Positions 39,278-47,440 of a stretch of DNA of 64,000 bases are shown in pieces. This DNA comes from Spartinivicinus ruber (GTDB taxonomy: Bacteria; Pseudomonadota; Gammaproteobacteria; Pseudomonadales; Zooshikellaceae). The stretch covers positions 671,501 to 735,500 of the forward strand of contig NZ_CP048878.1 in NCBI RefSeq assembly GCF_011009015.1. Reading direction: 5' to 3'. The position numbers were made by a program, and so were the translations under genes. A model generated the notes under the pieces. The model was not told the origin of the DNA, ran no database searches, and was given only the letters and a program-made list of their open reading frames with translations. Each line of letters opens with the position of its first letter. Position 1 is the first letter of the stretch.

Positions 39278-39328
39278 TGGTGGTTTTTTGGGACTCGAAC
39301 CCGGTTGTATGCCATATCATAAAAAACC
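39278..39328 (-). ncRNA. 51-nt mini-tRNA-like module
   Basis: The 5' strand GGTTTTTT pairs with AAAAAACC, followed by ACCA. Before it lies a T-arm-like CCGGGTTCGAGTCCC, matching the T arm of tRNA-Asp-type genes. Normal D and anticodon arms are absent, with only 16 bases between acceptor and T arm. The lower T stem has two C-A mismatches. It is either a deleted tRNA or a deliberate acceptor/T-arm mimic as in Y RNAs. Confidence 0.5.
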
Positions 39329-39348
39329 AATAAGATTCTTACGAATCT

Positions 39349-39365
39349 ATGCCGTGACAGGGCAC
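39349..39365 (-). other. Anticodon-arm-like hairpin, GUC loop
   Basis: GTGCC-CTGTCAC-GGCAT makes a five-pair stem with a seven-base loop. The loop CTGTCAC is identical to that of E. coli tRNA-Asp (anticodon GUC). It lies directly next to an AGATTC/GAATCT hairpin (39333-39348). No complete tRNA surrounds it. Confidence 0.5.
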
Positions 39366-39480
39366 TGTGTCTTGGATGCTTTGGTACAACTTACTTGAAA
39401 CAAGAGTTGCCAGGCTGGCTTTGGTGTTAAGCAAACAACCAGGCCTGCTAAAGCATTCCGTTTTGCACAGTATTCATATA

Positions 39481-39496
39481 GCGATTAGTGTGCCAA
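39481..39496 (-). promoter_or_regulatory. Sigma-54 (-24/-12) promoter facing the tRNA-like region
   Basis: On the minus strand TTGGCACACTAATCGC matches TTGGCAC-N5-TTGC with one mismatch (C for T). GG and GC have the required 10-base spacing. Transcription would start near 39469 and enter the tRNA-like region. RtcR, encoded divergently at 40993, is a sigma-54 activator, making it the obvious candidate regulator. Confidence 0.65.
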
Positions 39497-39949
39497 CTTT
39501 TTTAGTTTCTACTTTAATATGGCTGTAGGTCTTGATAGGTAAGGGTTACACAAGGTTTGTAGAGGTTGGTGGGCTATAGATTTATTAAATGAACTTTTTA
39601 AATTTATTATCAATATAAATAATATATTATCAATATAGATAGAAATAAAATTTTCTTGCACTTGGCTTAGGCTAAACTAATGTAAGGTAGTTGTAAGAAA
39701 GTTTTGGTGGATTAGAGCTTTCACAGGTTCTCTATTGGTGTAACCTTTAGAATAATATTGACATGGTTGTTATCTGATGATGAAGGAAAATTGGAGTTTA
39801 GTTGGTTCTCAAGAGATAACTACTATTGAAATTGTGAAGGGTTTAGGTGAGAGGAGCCTGACTGATATTTGAAACGTATAATGGGGTGCATTATCAGCAA
39901 ATATAGAAACTGCAGAGCAGTTTAATACAGTTGAAATTTAGGTTTTTTG
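39497..39949. other. AT-rich intergenic region upstream of promoter and binding protein
   Basis: About 450 bp. It would contain the upstream activator sites for the sigma-54 promoter on one strand and the promoter of the solute-binding-like gene on the other. Repeats of ATTATCAATATA occur near 39608-39641. No credible gene: the longest frame has about 31 codons. Confidence 0.4.
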
Positions 39950-40732
39950 ATGAAAAAACTGGCTATATATGGTTTAAATTTATTACTTAGCTTAAGCTTT
40001 TCTATCAACTGCATGGCAGTAGAGTCGATCAACTTAGCTAATGGAGAGTGGCCCCCTTACCATTCCAAGAAACTAAAATATTATGGGTTTGTTTCACGCA
40101 TTATAACTGAAGCTTTTGCTTTAAAGAGTATTAAGGTTAACTATAAGTTTCTTCCTTGGAAACGAGGTATGATATTAGCACAACGGGGCGATTTGGATGG
40201 GACTGCTGTGTGGCGTTATAAAGACAAATTTGCAAAGGACTTTTATTACAGTGATTCAGTTTTAGGAACTAATACGGTTTTTTTTCACTTGAAAAATTTC
40301 CCTTTTAAATGGAATAGTTTTGATGATCTTAAAGGTATGAGAATAGGGGGAACAATTGGTTATGGGTATAATGAAGAGTACGATAAGGCAGAGCAAAGCC
40401 AAGAGTTCATTATTCATCGGGTTCCTAGAGATGAACAAAATTTTGCTAAATTATTAGCTGGGCGAATTGATATTTTTCCCATTACTACTGAAGTTGGTTA
40501 TTATATTTTACAAACAAAATTCAGACTGAAAGATCAGCAACTAATTACCCATCATACTCAAAGTCTCACCCCGTCTAAGGAGAGAAACCTGCACCTCTTA
40601 TTATCGAAGAAAATCGAGAAAAATAAACAAGTGTTGATATTATTCAACCTAGGGTTGGAACAGTTGAAACAAAGTGGGAAATTGAGGCAATACCATGAAG
40701 AACTCTACCAAGGTAAGTATCAGAACAATTAA
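39950..40732 (+). CDS. Family-3 solute-binding-like periplasmic protein
   Basis: 260 residues. Signal peptide MKKLAIYGLNLLLSLSFSI with cleavage near CMA. The mature part starts SINLANGEWPPYHSKKLKYYGFVSRIITEAF, continues LPWKRGMILAQRGDLDGTAV and has the hinge MRIGGTIGYGYNEEY. It is a clear paralogue of the protein at 62468 (shared NGEW-P, PWKR, GTIGY-like motifs). TTTAGG lies before the ATG. No transport genes are adjacent, and it sits between rtcR and its presumed target. Confidence 0.75.
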   Translation: MKKLAIYGLNLLLSLSFSINCMAVESINLANGEWPPYHSKKLKYYGFVSRIITEAFALKSIKVNYKFLPWKRGMILAQRGDLDGTAVWRYKDKFAKDFYYSDSVLGTNTVFFHLKNFPFKWNSFDDLKGMRIGGTIGYGYNEEYDKAEQSQEFIIHRVPRDEQNFAKLLAGRIDIFPITTEVGYYILQTKFRLKDQQLITHHTQSLTPSKERNLHLLLSKKIEKNKQVLILFNLGLEQLKQSGKLRQYHEELYQGKYQNN

Positions 40733-40992
40733 TAAGTTGTTAAGGACAATATTGAACCAAAAGGTTTGAGTTTTTCAAAATAAAATTTGTTGTCTTTTAT
40801 TGGTGTTGTCTGCCGGTCAAGTTCAGTCTGGGTTTTCTTGTAGCTTCAAAGTTTGAAAAAATGCTTGGGTTGGTTTGCTGATATAGCAGAAATTGCCATT
40901 GCTTTTTGGAAAAGTGGGGGATATACATTATTGATCTAAATGGATTACTATGAATCTATATAGATTTTATATGGCAATGCTGGAGATGGTGA

Positions 40993-42600
40993 ATGGAAAA
41001 GACCAAGGTTGTGATTGGTTTGTTGGGTACATCGAAAGATCGTCGTGGTAAAGGAGCGAAGCGCTGGAATAGTTGGCGGCCAACGGTGAGTATTTTTCAG
41101 CAAAAGGATTTTGAGCTGGATCGTTTAGAGTTGCTGCATCAGCCAAGGGATAAGAACTTGGCTACCAAGGTATGTGAGGATGTGCAGGAGGTGTCTAGCC
41201 ATACGGCCTATAATTTATACCCTGTCCGTTTTATTGACCCTTGGGATTTTGAAGAAGTTTACAGTGTGCTGTTAGAGTTTTGTCAGTCTTATCCATTTAA
41301 GCCAGAAAAGGAAGACTACTATCTGCATATTACTACCGGCACCCATGTGGCGCAGATTTGCTGGTTTTTACTGTGTGAGGCAAACTATATACCGGCTCGT
41401 TTGCTACAGTCGTCACCAGGTGTAAGAGACGAAGAAGGCAATGCCATTGGTACTTATTCTGTTATTGATTTGGATTTATCCAAGTATGATGCTTTAGCTC
41501 AGCGTTTTCAAAAAGAAGCCTTAGATGACCAGTCTTTTCTAAAAAGCGGTATTCAAACTAAAAATAAAGCCTTTAACCAAATGATCGAACAGATCGAAAA
41601 AGTAGCGGTTCGCAGTACGGCACCTATGCTCATTACTGGGCCGACCGGCGCAGGTAAATCGATGCTGGCGAAACGGATTTATCAGCTTAAACAGCAAAAA
41701 GGTCTAGTTGCTGGTGCCTTTATTGCGGTTAATTGTGCGACCTTAAAAGGTGATAATGCTATGTCTGCCTTATTTGGTCATATTAAAGGGGCTTTTACCG
41801 GGGCGCAAAGTAAGCGAGATGGTTTATTGTTGGCGGCAAATCAGGGGTTGTTATTCCTTGATGAAATTGGTGAGCTAGGGGTAGATGAGCAAGCTATGTT
41901 ATTACACGCCATAGAAGAAAAAACGTTTTATCCTTTGGGCAGTGATAAACCAGTGCAAAGTGACTTTCAGTTAATCGCCGGTACTAATAAAGACTTATAT
42001 CAGGCAGTTGAACAAGGTTTATTTCGTGATGACTTATTAGCACGCATTAATTTATGGACCTATCAACTACCAGGACTGGCTCAGCGTAAAGAAGATATTG
42101 AGCCTAACCTGAATTACGAATTACAAGAGTATGAAAGAAAAACAGCCCATAAAGCTAGTTTTAATCAGCCAGCCAAACAGAAATATTTATCTTTCGCAAC
42201 TTCTCCGCAAGCCAGTTGGCGTGGTAATTTTCGTGATTTAAATGCCAGTGTTGAACGGATGCTGACTTTGGCGGAAGGGGGAAGGATTAATGAAGAAATT
42301 GTTTGTCATGAAATTGAGCGGCTTTCACACCATTGGCAAATCAACCAATCTGCTACTAAAAATGCAAGGGCTGATTTAACTAAATACTTTGATGAAGATC
42401 AATTAGAAGTCATGGATTTATTTGATCAACTGCAATTGCAGCAAGTAATTGCTATTTGCCAGCAACAGTCGTCAATATCAGCTGCAGGACGCGAGCTGTT
42501 TAACTATTCTCGGACACAAAAAGCATCGAGTAATGACAGTCATCGCTTGCGAGTGTATTTATCAAAATTTGGTTTAAGCTTTAATCAGTTCAAATCATAG
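40993..42600 (+). CDS. rtcR: RtcR, sigma-54 activator of RNA repair
   Basis: 535 residues, against about 532 in E. coli. Residues 1-180 are the RtcR CARF-like sensor (VVIGLLGTSKDRRGKG, YYLHITTGTHVAQICWFLL). The AAA+ domain has Walker A GPTGAGKS, the sigma-54 contact loop GAFTGAQ, Walker B LLFLDEIGEL and the C-terminal helices. RtcR normally senses RNA ends and activates rtcBA from a divergent sigma-54 promoter. Here the divergent target appears to be the tRNA-like region plus slipin. GGAG precedes the ATG. Confidence 0.93.
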   Translation: MEKTKVVIGLLGTSKDRRGKGAKRWNSWRPTVSIFQQKDFELDRLELLHQPRDKNLATKVCEDVQEVSSHTAYNLYPVRFIDPWDFEEVYSVLLEFCQSYPFKPEKEDYYLHITTGTHVAQICWFLLCEANYIPARLLQSSPGVRDEEGNAIGTYSVIDLDLSKYDALAQRFQKEALDDQSFLKSGIQTKNKAFNQMIEQIEKVAVRSTAPMLITGPTGAGKSMLAKRIYQLKQQKGLVAGAFIAVNCATLKGDNAMSALFGHIKGAFTGAQSKRDGLLLAANQGLLFLDEIGELGVDEQAMLLHAIEEKTFYPLGSDKPVQSDFQLIAGTNKDLYQAVEQGLFRDDLLARINLWTYQLPGLAQRKEDIEPNLNYELQEYERKTAHKASFNQPAKQKYLSFATSPQASWRGNFRDLNASVERMLTLAEGGRINEEIVCHEIERLSHHWQINQSATKNARADLTKYFDEDQLEVMDLFDQLQLQQVIAICQQQSSISAAGRELFNYSRTQKASSNDSHRLRVYLSKFGLSFNQFKS

Positions 42601-42657
42601 TTATATATTATATAGATGCTGGTTTAGTATGCATCTATGCTTATTCTAACATGATGA

Positions 42658-42695
42658 TTAGGAGGCTAATTTGCTATTGCAAAGTTAGGCCTCTA
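42658..42695 (+). terminator. Terminator after rtcR
   Basis: A hairpin from TAGGAGGCTAA to TTAGGCCTCTA, with an inner TTTGC/GCAAA helix and one bulge, is followed by AAAAAC. It lies between convergent rtcR and a small minus-strand gene and can act in both directions. Confidence 0.6.
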
Positions 42696-42722
42696 AAAAC
42701 TACAAGCTTTGACTATATCTGC

Positions 42723-42974
42723 TTACCATTCTTTTATTGAGTCGAACTGTTCTACTTTTTCTATTGCTCTAATGAGTTGAGCATGTTCTTTTGCGCTGTT
42801 ACCTGAATGTAAATACAGTTTAGCTGCTTTATAGACGGTATCTAATGTTTTTACTAGTTGATTGTGATAAAGTAATGACTTTGCTAAATAGTCACGATCA
42901 TCACCTTTTTCCCACATTTCAGTTGCCTTGATTAAGGCTCTATTTAGTTCTGGTTTGGTTAGAGATATATGCAT
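42723..42974 (-). CDS. Small soluble protein, unknown
   Basis: 83 residues starting MHISLTKPELNRALIKATEMW. It looks all-helical and charged, with no signal peptide or membrane segment. It begins 37 bp after the stop of the ATPase gene on the same strand, so the two are probably co-transcribed. GGAA precedes the chosen ATG by nine bases. Not recognised. Confidence 0.6.
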   Translation of the reverse strand: MHISLTKPELNRALIKATEMWEKGDDRDYLAKSLLYHNQLVKTLDTVYKAAKLYLHSGNSAKEHAQLIRAIEKVEQFDSIKEW

Positions 42975-43011
42975 AATAAATAATTCCATTGTGAACAAGC
43001 TTCAATTTTTG

Positions 43012-44781
43012 TTAGTCTAAAATAGTTCGATATACTTCTTCTAAAGAGGTTGTTTTATCACGAGCTAGTCTGAGTGCTTGCTGGGTAAGTGGTGTCATGC
43101 CTGCTGTTACTGCCGCTGATTTAATCGTTTCGGCACTACCGCTGTTATTAATTATTTTTCGGATATCATTGTTCATAACCAACAGTTCATAAACGGCATG
43201 GCGTCCTACATACCCTGTATTTCGGCAATGATCACAGCCTTTACCGTGATAAAACAATTCATCATTTTTAAGGCCTAAGCTTGAGTGGACTCCAGCCCTT
43301 ACTTTTTCTTCTACCAAACAATGTTGGCAATTACACCGCACTAAGCGTTGAGCTAACACTCCTAACAATGAAGTGTTAACTAAGTAAGGATCAATCCCAA
43401 TTTCCAATAACCGTGCTATGGTTGTAGCCGCGCTATTGGTATGTAGCGTAGAAAGCACTATATGGCCTGTTAGGCTGCACTCAATTGCCATTTGCGCTGT
43501 TTCTAAATCTCTAATTTCACCTACCATAAGCACGTCAGGATCATGTCTTAGGATGTGTCTTAATGCTCGAGAAAAAGTGTAGCCTATTGAATGATTAACT
43601 TGTATTTGTATAATGCCATCAATGTGATACTCAACGGGATCTTCTACTGTAATAATATTGACATTACGACTCTTTATTTCTTGTAACGCTGCATACAAGG
43701 TTGTCGATTTGCCTGATCCTGTTGGCCCTGTAACAAGAATGATACCATTTGATCGATGCAGCAAATTGGTAAATAAAGTTAGATCATTTCCAGAGAAACC
43801 TATGCCAGATAAATTCTTCATGCCATATTTTGCATCAAGAATTCTTATAACAGCACTTTCTCCATATGTTGAGGGTATTATTGAAAAACGTAAATCAATT
43901 TTTCGTTCATTTTTCTTTAGATAGGCTTGTCCATCTTGTGGTAAATTGTGAATAGCTAAGTCCATTCCAGACATGACTTTCAAGCGGCTTATAATAGGGG
44001 CTAGTAGACCTTTAGTAAAAGTTCGAATTTTTATTAAACTACCATCAATTCTGAATAGTAAGTCTACATCTTTTTCCCCCGGCCTTAAGTGAATGTCTGA
44101 AGCTTTACTACCAATAGCATCAAGAATCATATTATGAACAAGTTTTACAATGGGTTTTTTCTGGCCAAGTAGAAGGTTCTCTTTGCTGGTTAGTTTGTTT
44201 TTCTCATGATAATGATCTTGAAACTCTTCCATGGCTTCAAGTTCGCTATTTTTACCATACAACCTAGCTATTGCGAACTCAATATCTTTTCTTTCTGCAA
44301 CCACAGGTTCTATAACACAATTAGTTAAAAAACCTAAATATTTTATTGTTTGGCTTTGTATTGGTAATTCCAATGCAATAACTAATTTTTCACCAAGATC
44401 TAATATTGGGATTACTGTATGGTTTCTAGCAACTTCCTCAGGTAACAGATTAATGATGTTTGAATCAAACTCTATGTCTATAAGGGAGACAAAAGGCATA
44501 CCTAGCTTATAGGCTAAAACACGCTGAAACTCCCTTTCTGTAATTAGCTTTTTATCTATTAAATAATGACCTATATCGGAGTCAGTATTCAGCTTATTTA
44601 AAATATCAATATTTTTTTGTCTTTTTTCTTGTGATAGAAAGCCAAATACAATGAGTAAAACATCAAGGCGATAGGATAATGGATTACTTCCCACTTCAAT
44701 TTTGTTATGCAGCGCTCTAGTAGATTTTATAGGCTCAGGAAGAGGTTCAACCGTTAAGTGAGAACTAGTGTTATTAGCCAT
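43012..44781 (-). CDS. GspE/PilB-type secretion or pilus ATPase
   Basis: 589 residues. An N-terminal MshE/GspE-N domain (about 70-190) precedes the AAA+ core. Walker A GPTGSGKST, Asp box VNIITVEDPVEYHIDG, Walker B DPDVLMVGEIRD, His box LSTLHTNSAATTIARL and a zinc module with CNCQHC and CDHCRNTGY. Such enzymes power type II secretion or type IV pili. No other gsp, pil or msh genes lie nearby, so its partner machine is elsewhere or the ATPase is a stand-alone paralogue. Confidence 0.88.
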   Translation of the reverse strand: MANNTSSHLTVEPLPEPIKSTRALHNKIEVGSNPLSYRLDVLLIVFGFLSQEKRQKNIDILNKLNTDSDIGHYLIDKKLITEREFQRVLAYKLGMPFVSLIDIEFDSNIINLLPEEVARNHTVIPILDLGEKLVIALELPIQSQTIKYLGFLTNCVIEPVVAERKDIEFAIARLYGKNSELEAMEEFQDHYHEKNKLTSKENLLLGQKKPIVKLVHNMILDAIGSKASDIHLRPGEKDVDLLFRIDGSLIKIRTFTKGLLAPIISRLKVMSGMDLAIHNLPQDGQAYLKKNERKIDLRFSIIPSTYGESAVIRILDAKYGMKNLSGIGFSGNDLTLFTNLLHRSNGIILVTGPTGSGKSTTLYAALQEIKSRNVNIITVEDPVEYHIDGIIQIQVNHSIGYTFSRALRHILRHDPDVLMVGEIRDLETAQMAIECSLTGHIVLSTLHTNSAATTIARLLEIGIDPYLVNTSLLGVLAQRLVRCNCQHCLVEEKVRAGVHSSLGLKNDELFYHGKGCDHCRNTGYVGRHAVYELLVMNNDIRKIINNSGSAETIKSAAVTAGMTPLTQQALRLARDKTTSLEEVYRTILD

Positions 44782-45211
44782 TATATTAACCAAAGAGCCG
44801 TAGTTAAATTAAGCTAGGTAAATTGTTAAGTATCAGTGAAAGAAAATTTTCAACTGTGTTAATTTATTCTAGCAAACTAAAAGCTTGTAGATGTTAAAAT
44901 ATATTATATGACTACTAATTCTATCAATTAACTATTCTATTACTAATGTAAATATTGTTGTTGGTATAAAAAATACAGTTATGTGAAATATGATTTGGCT
45001 AATTATATATAAAAGAAAAGGGGTGCTTTTATATGGTTTTGGAGTATGCACTTACTAATAGTCTATTAACATAAATAAAACAATTATTAATAATAATGTT
45101 GTTGCTTTGAATTAAATTGCATCATATGTTTGTTCTGCATTATAAGATATTTATATAGAATGGTTTTGCCTTGTATTTTTGATGTTTATTCATGAATTTC
45201 TTGAGGGAGTT
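44782..45211. other. AT-rich intergenic region
   Basis: About 430 bp between divergent genes, very AT-rich. It presumably carries promoters for both neighbours. No repeat or coding signal seen. Confidence 0.4.
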
Positions 45212-46273
45212 ATGTTGAGGATAATTGTACTAATATTAGCGATTTTGCCTGCTTTGTTATTAGCAAATCAACAGGAAAGAATTAGTCGGATTATTGCCTT
45301 TGGTGACAGTTTATCTGATGCAGGTAATAAGCATTTAATTACCTTGCAGATGAATCAGGCTGCTAAAGGGGTTATTGGTGTTAGGGGAATGCCACCTAAT
45401 GTAAGTGCCCGTTTTAGTAATGGATTTAGTTGGGTAGACCAATTAAATATTAGTTTGTGGCGACAACCTTCTACTCCTGCAATGGCTGGTATAGACTCTA
45501 TTTTAGAAATTAATAATGGTACTGAGCATTTTTCATTTCCTTTATCTATCCAACCTTTGAAGGGTAATAACTGGGCTGTGGGTGGTGCGATGACAGGTAG
45601 TGGATATTTTGTTGATATTGATTTAAAAGATGGAGCTACTTTAACTTCAGGTGGTACTATTATGCCAAATATTGGTCAGCAGATTAATGATTTTGCTGCT
45701 CAACATGGTCGCTTCTTGTCATCTGATCTGGTTATTTTGCAAGGAGGAGCTAACAATCTGTGGTTTACTCTGTTTGGTGATTTGAATGATACTGGGCATC
45801 GAGCTGCTTTAAAACTGATACAGCAAATTAGTCAGTTAAAAGGATTGGGTGCTAAACACATTTTAGTTATGAACTTGCCGTCATTTCAATATGGGGCTGT
45901 ATTAAACCCTTATGCAGAGAAAACCAAAGTGTTTATTGAAGAGTTTAATAAAACTTTAAGTGATAAATTAGCTCAGCTTGATATTCAGCAGTATGAGCAA
46001 CCAACTATTTACTTGTTTGATGTGCATAAGCTGTTCACTAAAGTGATAGATCGCATTGAGTCAACGGGGCAATTCAAGCATGAAAAAACCAATACTCTTA
46101 TAAAGCATGTTCTTGAGCCGGCTTGGAACTGGTCTAATAATAAAATAGCAGATGACCCCAATGAGTATTTATTCTGGGATGGGTTGCATCCGTCAGCATC
46201 CACACACCGCTTACTTGCCTATAAAGCTAAAAAACTATTATTAAAAAATGGTGTGTATTTTAGACATAACTAG
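45212..46273 (+). CDS. Secreted SGNH/GDSL esterase-lipase
   Basis: 353 residues. Signal peptide MLRIIVLILAILPALLLA. Block I is IAFGDSLSDAGNK (nucleophile Ser), block II has WAVGGAMTGSG, block III is LQGGANNLW and block V is WDGLHPSASTHRLLA (Asp and His). This is the GDSL lipase/acyltransferase layout of secreted phospholipase-type enzymes. Start 45212 is chosen because GAGGGAG lies just upstream and gives a clean signal peptide. The lipid substrate is not known. Confidence 0.87.
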   Translation: MLRIIVLILAILPALLLANQQERISRIIAFGDSLSDAGNKHLITLQMNQAAKGVIGVRGMPPNVSARFSNGFSWVDQLNISLWRQPSTPAMAGIDSILEINNGTEHFSFPLSIQPLKGNNWAVGGAMTGSGYFVDIDLKDGATLTSGGTIMPNIGQQINDFAAQHGRFLSSDLVILQGGANNLWFTLFGDLNDTGHRAALKLIQQISQLKGLGAKHILVMNLPSFQYGAVLNPYAEKTKVFIEEFNKTLSDKLAQLDIQQYEQPTIYLFDVHKLFTKVIDRIESTGQFKHEKTNTLIKHVLEPAWNWSNNKIADDPNEYLFWDGLHPSASTHRLLAYKAKKLLLKNGVYFRHN

Positions 46274-46309
46274 TGATAGTGCTTAAAAGTAAAAATGTTA
46301 CCCTAATTA

Positions 46310-46384
46310 ATACCCAAAGCATAGAATTTTTATGGTGCTAACTGACTACTTTTTAGCACCATAAAAATTATTTGTGAAGGGTAT
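46310..46384. repeat. 75-bp palindromic element with TACCC ends and 17-bp stem
   Basis: The ends are ATACCCAAAGC and the inverted ATACCCTTCAC. Inside is a perfect 17-bp stem: AATTTTTATGGTGCTAA at 46325-46341 and its complement at 46353-46369, with an 11-base loop. It shares end sequence with the 126-bp family and core GGTGC with the terminator hairpins. It lies after the GDSL gene stop and probably also terminates transcription. Confidence 0.65.
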
Positions 46385-46415
46385 GTTAACAGTCAGTTTT
46401 TTATTTGATTGCACT

Positions 46416-46547
46416 TTATTCCTTATCTAATAGGTTGTAAGTTTGCTCGCTGGATTGAGTGTAAGTGCTTATACTAGCTGCCTGAGCATTAATTGCTATG
46501 ATAGTTAAAGCCCATATAATAATAGCAAGTCCCATGCGAGCGAACAT
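46416..46547 (-). CDS. Small secreted peptide, 43-residue precursor
   Basis: The 43-codon frame starts ATG at 46547 with a textbook AAGGAG seven bases upstream. Residues 1-23 (MFARMGLAIIIWALTI and on, ending NAQA) form a signal peptide. The predicted mature part is about 20 residues, ASISTYTQSSEQTYNLLDKE, rich in Ser, Thr and Gln. No homologue is recognised. Strong initiation signals and clear signal-peptide architecture support a real gene. A single-span membrane microprotein is the alternative. Confidence 0.6.
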   Translation of the reverse strand: MFARMGLAIIIWALTIIAINAQAASISTYTQSSEQTYNLLDKE

Positions 46548-46728
46548 GATTTACTCCTTCATTAAATTATTGATTATGAGAGCATTATTTTAGTGGCCTG
46601 TATGATTAAATAAAGCTAATAAAATAGTATTGTTATAGGAATATAAGCATCGGTTGATGTAAGTCAAAAAGGCTTTATGAAAGGGGTAAATACTTTTGAT
46701 TCGTTTCAATTATCTTGAAGGGGTTGAA

Positions 46729-46749
46729 ATGGTGCTATTAATGCACCAT
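46729..46749 (-). terminator. GGTGC stem-loop after eda
   Basis: ATGGTGC and GCACCAT arms with loop TATTAAT lie 14 bases beyond the eda stop on the minus strand, followed by TTTC. Same GGTGC core as other hairpins in the window. Confidence 0.55.
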
Positions 46750-46762
46750 TCCGTTTGATGGG

Positions 46763-47419
46763 TTAACTTAACTCTTGAATACTTTCTTTAGTGATAGTGG
46801 TGATTTTCTTCCAGTCTCCATTCTCTACGGCATCTTTCGGTACTACCCAGCTGCCGCCTATACACATAACATTTTTCAAGGCTAAGTATTCTGCTGCGTT
46901 CTCTAAATTGATGCCACCAGTTGGGCAGAATTTTACTTGGCTAAATGGGCCTGAAAATGCCTTTAATGCTGCTGTGCCACCATTTATTGAGGCTGGGAAA
47001 AATTTAAACCGTTGATAGCCTTTTTCAAGTCCCATCATTAATTCTGAGCCTGTAGCAATGCCTGGTAATAGTGGAATATTAGCGGTAACACCAGCTGTCA
47101 GTAAGTCATTAGTGCTGCCAGGGGTTACAATAAATTGTGCACCAGCTTCTTGGGCTTGTTTTAATAGCTCTCGGTTAGTTACTGTTCCAGCACCAATCCA
47201 AGCTTCTGGCAATTTTTTTCTCAGCGCTGCAATAGCTGTCAGGCCATGTTCAGAGCGCAGGGTTATTTCTAATACATTTATGCCACCAGCTAATAATGCT
47301 TCTGCTAAAGGCTGTGCTTGTTCAGCTGAGTTAATCGTAATCACTGGCATTATCAGTGATTGACTACAAATATGGTCAATCTGGTTTGTAATAGACGTTG
47401 GCAGTTGTATAGTTGTCAT
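46763..47419 (-). CDS. eda: KDPG aldolase
   Basis: 218 residues. It cleaves KDPG to pyruvate and glyceraldehyde-3-phosphate. Catalytic elements: Glu in VLEITLRSEHGL, TVTNRELLKQAQEAGAQFIVTPG, and the Schiff-base lysine in FKFFPAS, followed by FCPTGGI. Last gene of the zwf-pgl-eda operon, 21 bp after pgl. Confidence 0.95.
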   Translation of the reverse strand: MTTIQLPTSITNQIDHICSQSLIMPVITINSAEQAQPLAEALLAGGINVLEITLRSEHGLTAIAALRKKLPEAWIGAGTVTNRELLKQAQEAGAQFIVTPGSTNDLLTAGVTANIPLLPGIATGSELMMGLEKGYQRFKFFPASINGGTAALKAFSGPFSQVKFCPTGGINLENAAEYLALKNVMCIGGSWVVPKDAVENGDWKKITTITKESIQELS

Positions 47420-47440
47420 GATGTTTAAAACCTTTATTCC

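Larger units (their letters stand above)
39150..39469 (-). ncRNA. Candidate sigma-54-driven tRNA-like (Y-RNA-like) transcript
   Basis: Starting from a predicted sigma-54 start near 39469, the minus strand holds about 300 bases of dense structure. There is a long-range stem between GGAATGCTTT (39458-39449) and AAAGCATCC (39381-39373) enclosing two hairpins, then an anticodon-arm-like hairpin, a 51-nt mini-tRNA and a near-complete tRNA. There is no open reading frame of note. Bacterial Y RNAs carry tRNA-mimicking modules and are linked to rtc loci in Salmonella, so a Y-RNA-like or tRNA-decoy RNA is the best reading. Boundaries are inferred. Confidence 0.5.

Noticed and set aside
39777-39875. 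Roughly 31-codon frame upstream of the 39950 gene
   Set aside because: No ribosome-binding site or signal peptide; the length is expected by chance in AT-rich DNA.
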